Under the pieces are notes generated by a model. It saw only the letters and a program-made list of their open reading frames with translations, was not told where the DNA came from and ran no database searches. From contig NZ_CP133264.1 in assembly GCF_030915445.1 (NCBI RefSeq), positions 1,178,001-1,242,000 on the forward strand: a stretch of DNA of 64,000 nucleotides. Reading direction: 5' to 3'. This document shows, in pieces, positions 52,601 to 64,000 of this stretch. Within the stretch, counting starts at the first letter, position 1. Each line of letters begins with the position of its first letter. This DNA is from Clostridium sp. OS1-26. GTDB taxonomy: Bacteria > Bacillota > Clostridia > Clostridiales > Clostridiaceae. Position numbers and translations under genes: made by a program.

Positions 52601-53201
52601 CTGTACTGCTTTTCAAATCATCTTTTAACTCTGTACCTAATTGTTCAAGATCTATTTCTTCCAAAAGTCTTTTAACAGATTCTGCACCCATTCCAGCTAC
52701 AAAACTTTCTTCACCGTATTTATCTACAGCTTCTCTATATTCTTTTTCGTTTAGTAACTGCTTTTTAAGTAACGGTGTTTCCCTAGGATCTAAAACCACA
52801 TATGATGCAAAATAAAGTACTTTTTCAAGAGCTCTTGGAGACATATCTAGAATAAGTCCCATACGTGAAGGTATTCCTTTAAAATACCATATATGAGATA
52901 CTGGGGCAGCAAGCTCAATATGCCCCATTCTCTCACGTCTTACTTTCGCTTTAGTAACCTCAACACCACATCTATCACAGACAATCCCTTTGTATCTTAT
53001 TCTCTTGTATTTTCCACAGTGGCATTCCCAGTCTTTGATCGGTCCAAAGATTCTTTCGCAGAATAAACCATCTCTCTCTGGTTTTAAAGTTCTATAGTTA
53101 ATAGTTTCTGGTTTCTTTACTTCACCTCTTGACCACTCTCTAATTTTCTCCGGTGAAGCTAATCCTATTTGTAGTGCATCAAAATTATTTAATTCAAACA
53201 A
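49665..53201 (-). CDS. rpoC: RNA polymerase beta' subunit
   Basis: 1178 residues. An N-terminal zinc finger ([20 protein letters not shown]), the catalytic NADFDGDQM, a bridge/trigger region ([16 protein letters not shown]) and a second cysteine set ([22 protein letters not shown]) are all in place. Length fits the Firmicutes type without large insertions. Starts 17 bases after rpoB. Continuous, with no frameshift. Confidence 0.97.
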   Translation of the reverse strand: MFELNNFDALQIGLASPEKIREWSRGEVKKPETINYRTLKPERDGLFCERIFGPIKDWECHCGKYKRIRYKGIVCDRCGVEVTKAKVRRERMGHIELAAPVSHIWYFKGIPSRMGLILDMSPRALEKVLYFASYVVLDPRETPLLKKQLLNEKEYREAVDKYGEESFVAGMGAESVKRLLEEIDLEQLGTELKDDLKSSTGQKKVRIIRRLEVVESFRKSTNRPEWMIIDVIPVIPPDLRPMVQLDGGRFATSDLNDLYRRVINRNNRLKKLLDLGAPDIIVRNEKRMLQEAVDALIDNGRRGRPVTGPGNRPLKSLSDMLKGKQGRFRQNLLGKRVDYSGRSVIVVGPELKMYQCGLPKEMALELFKPFVMKKLVESGLAHNIKSAKRMVERVQAQVWDVLEEVITDHPVLLNRAPTLHRLGIQAFQPVLVEGRAIKLHPLSCTAYNADFDGDQMAVHVPLSVEAQAEARFLMLAAHNIMKPSDGKPVVVPTQDMVLGSYYLTMDKDGVEGEGKIFSSPEEVIMAYQLKEVNIHARIKVKMSKIKDGMLISGIIETTPGKIIFNESIPQDLGFVDRSNPENEFKLEIDFLVTKKNLGKVIDKCYMKHGATKTSTMLDLIKAKGYHYSSIGAITVSTSDMVVPEAKKRLLAEADAAVDKIEKMYRRGFISEDERYERVIEKWTKTTEDVADELMASLDKFNPIFMMADSGARGSKSQIKQLAGMRGLMANPSGKIIELPIRASFREGLDVLEYFISTHGARKGNADTALKTADSGYLTRRLVDVSQDVIVREEDCGTLEGYNVAEIKEGNEVIESLAERLTGRYSAEDIMDPKSGEIIVARDSYMNEEIAEKVEKLGVKRVKIRSVFTCKSKHGVCSKCYGMNMATAQRINIGEAVGIVAAQSIGEPGTQLTMRTFHTGGVAGADITQGLPRVEELFEARKPKGLAIVSEVSGTVKMEETKKKRTISVITETGEEITYDIPFGSRLKVSNGEVISAGDEITEGSVNPHDVLRIKGVQGVKNYLLSEVQKVYRLQGVDINDKHLEVVVRQMTRKIKIEESGDTELLPGTMIDIFDFNEENSRIEEQGKKPAVGRVSLLGITKAALATDSFLSAASFQETTRVLTDAAIKGKIDPLLGLKENVIIGKLIPAGTGMTRYRSIRINTEKETEEKQLNNEIEA

Positions 53202-53218
53202 GGGTACATCCTCCCTTC

Positions 53219-56916
<3,698 letters not shown>

Positions 56917-57004
56917 TGACTTTCACCCCTTGCATAAACTAAAAATAACCAAAAACACACTTTATTTTTATGCGCTTTTGGATTGATCACGTTACCATCA
57001 AATT

Positions 57005-57034
57005 AGTATAACCCAATTTTAACAATTAATTCAA
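57005..57034 (-). promoter_or_regulatory. Promoter P2 of rpoBC
   Basis: Minus strand TTGAAT (57034-57029), 18 bases, TATACT (57010-57005). Weaker than the upstream promoter. Confidence 0.5.
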
Positions 57035-57092
57035 GTTTTAAAAAATAATATAAATTATATAATTATTTTTTAATTAATCAATGCAATTTATT

Positions 57093-57121
57093 ATGTTACC
57101 ATAATACAACTAAGTTGTCAA
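57093..57121 (-). promoter_or_regulatory. Promoter P1 of rpoBC
   Basis: Minus strand TTGACA (57121-57116), 17 bases, TAACAT (57098-57093). It lies directly after the terminator that follows rplL, giving rpoBC an independent start with a leader of about 170 bases. Confidence 0.75.
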
Positions 57122-57151
57122 CTGTTAATTATTCTAATTTTTATAAGTTTT

Positions 57152-57188
57152 AAAAAAAAGAGGCACTTTTGTAAAAGTACCTCTTTTT
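57152..57188 (-). terminator. Terminator/attenuator between rplL and rpoB
   Basis: AAAAAGAGGTACTTTT pairs with AAAAGTGCCTCTTTTT (one mismatch) and is followed on the minus strand by a run of eight T. It would stop most rplJL transcripts before rpoBC, which gives the known excess of ribosomal proteins over polymerase. Confidence 0.85.
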
Positions 57189-57206
57189 AGAAATTATCAT
57201 GAGTTA

Positions 57207-57569
57207 TTATTTTATTTCTACAGTAGCACCAACTTCTGCAAGTTTAGTTTTTATAGCTTCAGCATCTTCTTTGCTTACGCCTTCTTTTAATGTCTTAGGA
57301 GCTCCGTCAACTACTTCTTTAGCTTCCTTTAATCCTAATCCAGTTAATTCTCTAACTACTTTTATAACTTTAATTTTTTCTGATCCAGCGTTAGCTAACA
57401 CTACGTCGAATTCAGTTTTTTCTTCAGCAGCAGCTGGAGCAGCAGCCCCTGCAGCTGCAACTGGAGCAGCAGCGCTTACTCCGAACTCTTCTTCACATGC
57501 TTTTACTAATTCGTTTAATTCTAAAACGCTCATTTCTTTTACAGCTTGAATTATTTCTTCTCTAGTCAT
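57207..57569 (-). CDS. rplL: 50S ribosomal protein L7/L12 (bL12)
   Basis: 120 residues: N-terminal dimer domain ([20 protein letters not shown]), Ala/Pro-rich hinge ([18 protein letters not shown]) and C-terminal factor-binding domain ([20 protein letters not shown]). Stalk protein, bound by L10. Confidence 0.97.
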   Translation of the reverse strand: MTREEIIQAVKEMSVLELNELVKACEEEFGVSAAAPVAAAGAAAPAAAEEKTEFDVVLANAGSEKIKVIKVVRELTGLGLKEAKEVVDGAPKTLKEGVSKEDAEAIKTKLAEVGATVEIK

Positions 57570-57615
57570 TATTAGGCACCTCCAAAATTTCCTTTTTTTA
57601 AATTAAGCTTCTATA

Positions 57616-58116
57616 TTAAGCTTCTTCAGATTCTTTTTTTTCTTTAATAGCATTTAATAAGTATGCAAGATTTGACAATGGAGCTTTGAAGCTTCCAAGT
57701 AATTTTGCAATAAGTACTTCTCTTGGTGGTATTGTAGCAAGTTGTTGAATTTTAGCAGTATCAAACACTTCGCCTTGAACAACTCCACCCTTTAACTCAA
57801 GTTTCTTGTAATCTTTTGCAAAGTTATTAAGAATTCTTGCTGGAGCAGTTGGATCTTCGTATCCAAATGCTACTGATACAGGTCCTTCTAATATACTTTC
57901 TAGACCTTCTATTCCTAATTCTTTTGCAGCTAACGCAGTTAAAGTGTTTTTATAAACCTTATATTCTACACCAGCTTCTCTTAAATTCTTTCTAAGATTA
58001 GTATCTTGCTCAACAGTTAATCCTTGATATTTAGCAAATATTACACCTTGAGCTTTTTCCATTTTTTCTTTTATTTCTAAAACTTTAGCTTCTTTTAATT
58101 GTCTGTTACTTCCCAC
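57616..58116 (-). CDS. rplJ: 50S ribosomal protein L10 (uL10)
   Basis: 166 residues from a GTG start at 58116 after [26 protein letters not shown], then [16 protein letters not shown] and a C-terminal helix for L12 dimers. Its leader (58171-58260) is the L10 autoregulatory RNA. Confidence 0.96.
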   Translation of the reverse strand: MGSNRQLKEAKVLEIKEKMEKAQGVIFAKYQGLTVEQDTNLRKNLREAGVEYKVYKNTLTALAAKELGIEGLESILEGPVSVAFGYEDPTAPARILNNFAKDYKKLELKGGVVQGEVFDTAKIQQLATIPPREVLIAKLLGSFKAPLSNLAYLLNAIKEKKESEEA

Positions 58117-58170
58117 TGTGTGTCCACCTCCTCACAGTTTAAACTGTTGTTATATAATTTAAAGGCCCCC

Positions 58171-58260
58171 CCGTAGACACAGAGAGACCAATCATACACT
58201 TATATTGGAACCCTCGGTAGGTTGGTATAACCGTTATGCTTTCGCACCTACTGTCTACGG
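58171..58260 (-). promoter_or_regulatory. L10 leader RNA
   Basis: The minus strand starts CCGTAGACAGTAGGTGC, continues through AACGGTTATACCAACCTACCGAGGG and closes with GTGTCTACGG, which pairs with the start. These are the conserved blocks of the Firmicutes L10 leader bound by L10(L12)4. It lies between the promoter at 58286-58314 and rplJ. Confidence 0.85.
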
Positions 58261-58285
58261 AATATTTACTTATTCAACCTTTAAA

Positions 58286-58314
58286 ATTTTACACAAAATA
58301 TTTATTTATGTCAA
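58286..58314 (-). promoter_or_regulatory. Promoter of rplJL
   Basis: Minus strand TTGACA (58314-58309), 17 bases, TAAAAT (58291-58286). The -35 box is 3 bases from the rplA stop codon; the predicted start is just upstream of the L10 leader. Confidence 0.75.
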
Positions 58315-58316
58315 TA

Positions 58317-59006
58317 CTATTCTAAAACTTTAACTGGATTTATTTTTACTCCAGGACCCATAGTACTTGAGACTACTACAGATTTAACATATTGACCTTT
58401 AGCTGCTGCTGGTTTAGCTTTGATTACAGCTTCCATTAATGTATGGAAGTTTTCAGCTAATTTATCTGTTCCAAATGATCTTTTTCCAATTGGAACGTGA
58501 ACTATAGCAGTTTTGTCAACTCTATATTCAACTTTACCAGCTTTGATATCAGCTACTGCTCTTGCAACGTCAAAAGTAACTGTACCAGATTTTGGGTTTG
58601 GCATTAATCCCTTAGGTCCTAATACTCTACCTAATCTACCAACAACACCCATCATATCTGGAGTTGCAACAACTACATCAAATTCAAACCAGTTCTCTTT
58701 TTGTATTTTATCGATGAACTCTTCTGCTCCAACGTATTCTGCTCCTGCTGCTTCAGCTTCTTTAGCTTTATCGCCTTTCGCAAAAACTAATACTCTAACC
58801 TTTTTTCCTGTTCCATGAGGAAGTACTACAGCTCCTCTAACTTGTTGATCTGCATGTCTTGGGTCAACACCAAGTCTTACAGCTAATTCTATAGTTTCAT
58901 CAAACTTAGCTTTTGATGTTTTTATAGCAAGCTCCATAGCTTCCGCTGGAGTGTACAAAACATTTCTATCAATAAGCTTAGCGCTTTCGATATAATTCTT
59001 TCCCAT
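58317..59006 (-). CDS. rplA: 50S ribosomal protein L1 (uL1)
   Basis: 229 residues: [40 protein letters not shown], and [21 protein letters not shown]1 stalk protein and translational repressor of its own operon in other bacteria. Confidence 0.97.
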   Translation of the reverse strand: MGKNYIESAKLIDRNVLYTPAEAMELAIKTSKAKFDETIELAVRLGVDPRHADQQVRGAVVLPHGTGKKVRVLVFAKGDKAKEAEAAGAEYVGAEEFIDKIQKENWFEFDVVVATPDMMGVVGRLGRVLGPKGLMPNPKSGTVTFDVARAVADIKAGKVEYRVDKTAIVHVPIGKRSFGTDKLAENFHTLMEAVIKAKPAAAKGQYVKSVVVSSTMGPGVKINPVKVLE

Positions 59007-59061
59007 TTCTTAATCCTCCTTTGTGGTTTTAACGGCTTTTACCTCCCACTATTTTGGTCGA

Positions 59062-59487
59062 CTATTCTTCTACAACTATACCCATGCTTCTAGCAGTTCC
59101 TGCTATCATGCTCATAGCAGTTTCAACAGATCCTGCGTTTAAGTCTGGCATTTTTGTTTCAGCTATTTGTCTAACTTGATCCTTAGTTACTTTAGCAACT
59201 TTAGTTTTGTTTGGTACACCAGAACCACTTTCTATTCCTGCTGCTTTCTTTAGTAATACTGCTGCTGGAGGAGTCTTTAGTATGAAACTAAATGATCTAT
59301 CCTGATATACAGTTATTACTACTGGAATTATTAATCCAGCTTGATTAGCAGTTTTAGCATTAAACTCTTTACAGAATCCCATAATATTTACACCATGCTG
59401 TCCAAGCGCTGGTCCAACTGGTGGTGCTGGAGTTGCTTTTCCTGCAGGAAGCTGAAGTTTTATCATTCCTACTACTTTTTTAGCCAT
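59062..59487 (-). CDS. rplK: 50S ribosomal protein L11 (uL11)
   Basis: Start at ATG 59487 after AGGAGGTG gives 141 residues ([20 protein letters not shown]) with [20 protein letters not shown] and the rRNA-binding C-terminal domain. The longer frame from 59538 would translate the ribosome site. Stalk base protein. Confidence 0.96.
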   Translation of the reverse strand: MAKKVVGMIKLQLPAGKATPAPPVGPALGQHGVNIMGFCKEFNAKTANQAGLIIPVVITVYQDRSFSFILKTPPAAVLLKKAAGIESGSGVPNKTKVAKVTKDQVRQIAETKMPDLNAGSVETAMSMIAGTARSMGIVVEE

Positions 59488-59563
59488 GAATTTACACCTC
59501 CTATAATGTGGTTTATGCGGATTATAAAATCCTCCCACTTTGTTAAGACAAATGTCTTACAAG

Positions 59564-60085
59564 TTAATCTAGTTTTTGTATTTGGTTAAAATCAAGTTCA
59601 ACAGGTGTTTCCCTGCCAAACATGTTAACTAACGCTTTAATTTTTCTCTTTTCTGTGTTTATTTCTTGGATGATCGCTGGGAAATTTTCCAACGGTCCTG
59701 ATTTAACTATTATGTTTTCACCTACTGATATATCTATGTTAACAGGTTTTTCAACAATTCCCATTGCTGCAACTTCTTCATCTGTAAGTGGTACAGGCTT
59801 AGATCCTGGACCAACAAAACCTGTTACTCCCCTAGTATTTCTAACTACATACCAAGAATCATCAGTCATTACCATATGAACTAAAACATATCCTGGAAAT
59901 ATCTTTTTCAGAGATACCTTCTTTTTGCCATCTTTAATTTCCACTTGTTCTTCCATTGGAACTTGAACATCGTCAATCCAATCGTACAAGTTTCTATTTT
60001 CTATAGTTTTTTCCAAGTTGGCTTTAACTTTATTTTCATAACCAGAATATGTGTGAACTACATACCATCTAGCTTTCTCTGCCAT
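59564..60085 (-). CDS. nusG: Transcription elongation/antitermination factor NusG
   Basis: 173 residues: NGN domain (ARWYVVHTYSGYENKVKANL, FPGYVLVHMVMTDDSWYVVR) and C-terminal KOW (GENIIVKSGPLENFPAII). Links RNA polymerase to ribosome or Rho. Between secE and rplK. Confidence 0.97.
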   Translation of the reverse strand: MAEKARWYVVHTYSGYENKVKANLEKTIENRNLYDWIDDVQVPMEEQVEIKDGKKKVSLKKIFPGYVLVHMVMTDDSWYVVRNTRGVTGFVGPGSKPVPLTDEEVAAMGIVEKPVNIDISVGENIIVKSGPLENFPAIIQEINTEKRKIKALVNMFGRETPVELDFNQIQKLD

Positions 60086-60133
60086 AACTCAAGGGACGGG
60101 AATCTTATCTCGACCCCTACCTCCTTTTTAGTT

Positions 60134-60364
60134 TTATTTAAAGATTACACTAATTAAGCTTTTAAATCCATAGTCTAGTAATCCAACAATCACTACATAA
60201 ACAAGACAGAATGTCATAACTGTTATTGTTGCTTTTTTTACATTTTCCTTAGAGGCCCAAGTTATTCTTTTAAACTCAGCTTTTAGCTCTTTAAAAAAAC
60301 CAATGATTCTATTTCCGGACGTTGCTGATTTATTTATATTTTTTACACTATCGTGCGCAGCCAT
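60134..60364 (-). CDS. secE: Preprotein translocase subunit SecE
   Basis: 76 residues with one membrane helix (about 46-70, VMTFCLVYVVIVGLLDYGF) after the amphipathic ELKAEFKRITWASKENVKKA. Short single-span type usual in Gram-positives. Confidence 0.95.
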   Translation of the reverse strand: MAAHDSVKNINKSATSGNRIIGFFKELKAEFKRITWASKENVKKATITVMTFCLVYVVIVGLLDYGFKSLISVIFK

Positions 60365-60407
60365 CTTTTCACATCCTCAAAATATTTTAATTACATGCCT
60401 CTATATA

Positions 60408-60557
60408 CTATTTTGTCTCCTTGTGAGCTGTGTGCTTATGACAAAATGGACAATATTTTCTCATTTCTAATCTATCTGGGTCGTTTTTCTTATTTTTCAT
60501 TGTATTGTAGTTTCTTTGTTTACAATCTGTACATGCTAGAGTTACTTTTATTCTCAT
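60408..60557 (-). CDS. rpmG: 50S ribosomal protein L33 (bL33), zinc form
   Basis: Translating 60557 to 60408 gives 49 residues: [20 protein letters not shown], then [20 protein letters not shown] and KHTAHKETK. Both CxxC pairs (CTDC, CPFC) are present. The site GGGAGGTG precedes the ATG. First gene of the rpmG-secE-nusG group. Confidence 0.95.
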   Translation of the reverse strand: MRIKVTLACTDCKQRNYNTMKNKKNDPDRLEMRKYCPFCHKHTAHKETK

Positions 60558-60640
60558 TGTTTACACCTCCCAATACTTGTATATATATATAAACATTATT
60601 TTGTCGTTTATTGCTAATTTAAATTATGCATTACTTAGAT

Positions 60641-60669
60641 AATTTATCACAATATAGCCTATATGTCAA
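60641..60669 (-). promoter_or_regulatory. Promoter of rpmG-secE-nusG
   Basis: Minus strand TTGACA (60669-60664), 17 bases, TAAATT (60646-60641), just after the terminator of the second tuf gene. Confidence 0.7.
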
Positions 60670-60727
60670 TGAAATCATAGATGAAATCGTTGGTATATAT
60701 TTCAACAGATTATTTTATACTTTTAAA

Positions 60728-60753
60728 AGGACCAGGTCTAGAAACCCAGTCCT
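60728..60753 (-). terminator. Terminator of the second tuf gene
   Basis: AGGACTGGGT pairs with ACCTGGTCCT (two G-T pairs), loop of 6, then TTTTAAAA on the minus strand. It lies 9 bases beyond the tuf stop. Confidence 0.7.
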
Positions 60754-60761
60754 ATAAGTAA

Positions 60762-61957
<1,196 letters not shown>

Positions 61958-62029
61958 TTATTCCTCCTCGTTTAGTTACATTTTGTTTAAGTAAACTCAC
62001 CCTGGTGTGTTGTGAACTTTTTATATTAT

Positions 62030-62105
62030 TGGAGCCCATGACCGGGATTGAACCGGTGACCTCCACCTTACCAAGGTGACGCTCTGCCTACTGAGCTACA
62101 TGGGC
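62030..62105 (-). tRNA. tRNA-Thr (anticodon GGT)
   Basis: The minus strand folds into a cloverleaf: acceptor GCCCATG with CATGGGC, D arm AGCTCAGTAGGCAGAGC, anticodon loop TTGGTAA in stem TCACC/GGTGG, T arm CCGGTTCAATCCCGG, and an encoded CCA. Anticodon GGU reads threonine ACC/ACU. Confidence 0.95.
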
Positions 62106-62115
62106 AATTTACTTC

Positions 62116-62190
62116 TGGAGCGGGAAACGGGGATCGAACCCGCGACGGCTAGCTTGGGAAGCTAGTGTTCTACCGCTGAACTACTCCCGC
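62116..62190 (-). tRNA. tRNA-Gly (anticodon CCC)
   Basis: Acceptor GCGGGAG with TTCCCGC (one G-T pair), D arm AGTTCAGCGGTAGAACA, anticodon stem CTAGC/GCTAG with loop TTCCCAA, T arm GCGGGTTCGATCCCCGT, encoded CCA. Anticodon CCC reads glycine GGG. Transcribed ahead of tRNA-Thr and tuf. Confidence 0.94.
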
Positions 62191-62228
62191 TCGCGTTAAA
62201 TCTTCAAAAGGTTATATACCGATTATAA

Positions 62229-62257
62229 ATTTTAATACAAATATATTTTTTTGTCAA
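62229..62257 (-). promoter_or_regulatory. Promoter of tRNA-Gly-tRNA-Thr-tuf
   Basis: Minus strand TTGACA (62257-62252), 17 bases, TAAAAT (62234-62229). The predicted start is about 30 bases before tRNA-Gly. Confidence 0.75.
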
Positions 62258-62268
62258 TATGTATTTTT

Positions 62269-62910
62269 TTATTTATCGCTTAAACACTTTTCCAATTTCC
62301 TTTTTACTCTTTGTAATGCATTATCTATGGACTTTGCATGTCTATCTAAATCACAAGCAATTTCTTGGTATGATTTACCATCCAAATAAGACATTAATAC
62401 TTCCATTTCTAAGGTTGATAATACTTCTCCTATTTCATTTTGAATATGATTTAGTTCTTCTCTGCTAATAATCAACTCTTCTGGGTCAGATATTTTTGCT
62501 TCTGATAAAACATCAAGTAAAGTTCTATCAGACTCCTCATCATATATAGGTTTATTTAGAGAAACATATGTATTAAGCGGAATATGCTTCTGACGCGTAG
62601 CTGTTTTTATAGCAGTAATTATTTGCCTTGTAACACATAATTCTGCAAAAGCTTTAAATGAAGATAGTTTATCAGGTTTAAAGTCTCTAATCGCCTTATA
62701 TAGCCCTATCATTCCCTCTTGATATATGTCTTCTTTATCTGCACCTATCAAAAAATAAGATTTAGCCTTGGCTTTCACAAAATTCTCGTATTTATTTATT
62801 AAATACTCTTGTGCCCAAGTATCCCCACTTTTGGCCTCTATAACGACTTCCTCATCTAATTTTTCTTGAAAGGAGGAAATTTTTTTATTAATATAACCCC
62901 TCTTCTCCAA
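62269..62910 (-). CDS. sigH: RNA polymerase sigma-H factor (Spo0H)
   Basis: The TTG at 62910, six bases after GGAGGGG, gives 213 residues; the frame extends upstream to 62943 but that part translates the ribosome site. Region 2 is visible in NKYENFVKAKAKSYFLIGAD, DIYQEGMIGLYKAIRDF and FKAFAELCVTRQIITAIKTA. Region 4 is in LSTLEMEVLMSYLDGKSYQE. This is the early sporulation sigma factor; position before the tuf/rpmG-secE genes and after yacP is conserved in Firmicutes. Confidence 0.94.
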   Translation of the reverse strand: MEKRGYINKKISSFQEKLDEEVVIEAKSGDTWAQEYLINKYENFVKAKAKSYFLIGADKEDIYQEGMIGLYKAIRDFKPDKLSSFKAFAELCVTRQIITAIKTATRQKHIPLNTYVSLNKPIYDEESDRTLLDVLSEAKISDPEELIISREELNHIQNEIGEVLSTLEMEVLMSYLDGKSYQEIACDLDRHAKSIDNALQRVKRKLEKCLSDK

Positions 62911-62983
62911 AGGTATCCCCTCCATAAAAAATATAACATACATATTGATTATACATTATAATTAAATTTTCAGTCAATATATT

Positions 62984-63498
62984 TTAATTACTTCTGCGAA
63001 TTTTTTCAAGCTCTTCCAATATGTCCTTATTTATCATATCTTCCAATGAATATCTTTTTTTGAATAATTTTTCTCTATCTTATTTTTTATCTTTCTTTCA
63101 ATACCTTTTATTTCATGATAAAACTCAATGGAGGACATCCTTGTAGCACCTCTTTGAAAAACAAGCTGCTGTTCTAATGAATCGGAAGTAACAACACTAA
63201 CTTCAAATTTTCTTCCTACTTGATTTATCATTCTTTCTATAAAACTATCAGCTGTCTCTCCTTCCTTGGTAAACACTACAATGACATTCCCATTTCCGAA
63301 TTTTTCTTTTTTTTCCACGCTCCCACTTACCATATGTGCATCAAAGACAATAAAGATTTTGTAACCTTTATATGCTGCGTAATTACTTAATGTTTCTATG
63401 AGTTCGCTTCTAGCCGACTCTAGACTGTAATCTTTTATAACTTTCAGTTCAGGCCAACTGTTTATAACATTATATCCATCTACAAAGATATTTTTCAC
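62984..63498 (-). CDS. yacP: NYN-domain ribonuclease-like protein (YacP/Rae1 family), one-base frameshift
   Basis: The frame starts MKNIFVDGYNVINSWPELK, with the first Asp of the PIN/NYN site, and has IFIVFDAHMV, TADSFIERMI and VVTSDSLEQQLVFQRGA. It ends early as SKKDIHWKI. Adding one A to the coding-strand A7 (plus-strand T run 63055-63061) gives SKKRYSLEDMINKDILEELE and KIRRSN to a stop at 62984, about 171 residues as in the family. B. subtilis Rae1 cuts mRNA on the ribosome. It overlaps rlmB by 4 bases. Confidence 0.88.
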
Positions 63499-64000
63499 TT
63501 TTTATCACGTTTTATTTTTTGTTTTAAAATTTCATACATTAATATTCCACCTGCAACCGAAGCATTCAGTGATGATATATTACCTACCATAGGTATTTTT
63601 ACAAGTGCGTCACACTTTTCTTTTGTAAGTTTAGAAATACCCCTACCTTCACTTCCTATTACCAAAGCTACGGCTCCATCAAAATTAACCTCAAAGCAGT
63701 TATTGCCATTCATATCTGCTCCATATATCCATATGCCTTTTTCTTTTAGCATATCGATGGCATTATTTAAATTTGTTACTTTAGCAATTTTTGTGTACTC
63801 TACAGCTCCAGCTGAAGACTTAAAAACAACAGGAGTTACTCCTACATTTCTCCTTTTTGGTATAATAATTCCATGCGCACCACATACTTCGGCAGTCCTT
63901 ATTATAGACCCAAAATTATGTGGGTCTTCTATCTCATCAAGAATTATAATGAATGGCTGTTCATTTTTTTCCTTAGCATATTCTAATATATCTTCCACAT
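63495..64000 (-). CDS. rlmB: 23S rRNA 2'-O-ribose methyltransferase RlmB (TrmH family), start outside window
   Basis: The 168 or so residues visible form the SPOUT methyltransferase domain: ILDEIEDPHNFGSIIRTAEV, GVTPVVFKSSAGAVEYT, VALVIGSEGRGISKLT and IPMVGNISSLNASVAGGILM (motif 3). The N-terminal substrate-binding domain (about 75 residues) would lie beyond 64000, so the Met at 63998 is probably internal. Order rlmB-yacP-sigH is conserved. Confidence 0.9.
   Translation of the reverse strand, partial: VEDILEYAKEKNEQPFIIILDEIEDPHNFGSIIRTAEVCGAHGIIIPKRRNVGVTPVVFKSSAGAVEYTKIAKVTNLNNAIDMLKEKGIWIYGADMNGNNCFEVNFDGAVALVIGSEGRGISKLTKEKCDALVKIPMVGNISSLNASVAGGILMYEILKQKIKRDKK

Noticed and set aside
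57199-57549. Plus-strand frame of 116 codons opposite rplL
   Set aside because: It is the antisense of the Ala-rich rplL sequence, has no ribosome binding site and no family resemblance. The same holds for the many other frames opposite ribosomal genes.

Overview
The window is low-GC Firmicutes DNA, almost certainly from Clostridium sensu stricto. Pointers are AT-rich intergenic DNA with canonical TTGACA/TATAAT promoters, strong AGGAGG ribosome binding sites, sporulation genes (sigH, cwlD, a SleB-type hydrolase), a ferredoxin-type thioredoxin reductase, and a complete methylaspartate (B12-dependent) glutamate fermentation cluster of the kind found in C. tetanomorphum, C. cochlearium and C. 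tetani. Nearly everything is on the minus strand. The exceptions are the riboswitch-controlled hydrolase at 2453-2971 and the sigma-54 activator at 8857-10536.

Layout, left to right. (1) 1-2200: end of the cdaA-cdaR-FAD protein operon (c-di-AMP synthesis), divergent from a c-di-AMP (ydaO-type) riboswitch that precedes a SleB-family hydrolase. (2) 3138-6670: thioredoxin and an NADPH-motif-less thioredoxin reductase, then a TPR membrane protein and a lipoprotein. (3) 6835-10536: ptsI (enzyme I) behind a -24/-12 sigma-54 promoter, divergent from a sigma-54 activator whose N-terminus is an HPr-like domain with its His at position 15. Three copies of a 17-bp palindrome lie between them. (4) 10604-23146: a TPR protein and the methylaspartate operon gntR-glmS-glmL-glmE-mal-mesaconase(alpha, beta)-citD-citE-citF-citC-citX. 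Together these convert glutamate through methylaspartate, mesaconate and citramalate to acetate and pyruvate. (5) 23486-28573: cwlD, rplM-rpsI with a leader RNA, truA and the ECF transporter energising module. (6) 28672-44461: the S10-spc-alpha ribosomal protein supercluster with rpoA, secY, adk, map and infA. (7) 44794-62190: tuf, fusA, rpsG, rpsL, the L7Ae-like gene, rpoC, rpoB, rplL, rplJ, rplA, rplK, nusG, secE, rpmG, a second tuf, tRNA-Thr and tRNA-Gly. (8) 62269-64000: sigH, a YacP-like NYN protein and the start-truncated rlmB.

Eleven genes are broken by a single-base frameshift: cdaR, ptsI, citX, glmL, rpsI, ecfA2, both tuf copies, rpsL, rpoB and yacP. Ten are one-base losses in short A or T runs, and most of the genes are essential. 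This is best read as homopolymer error in the assembly. I annotate each as one gene spanning the break.

The most interesting parts are the apparently self-contained PTS control circuit (HPr-like/PAS/AAA+ activator, palindromes, sigma-54 promoter, ptsI), the c-di-AMP synthesis and sensing pair at the left end, hairpins at enzyme-module boundaries in the methylaspartate operon, and several structured leaders in the ribosomal operons.
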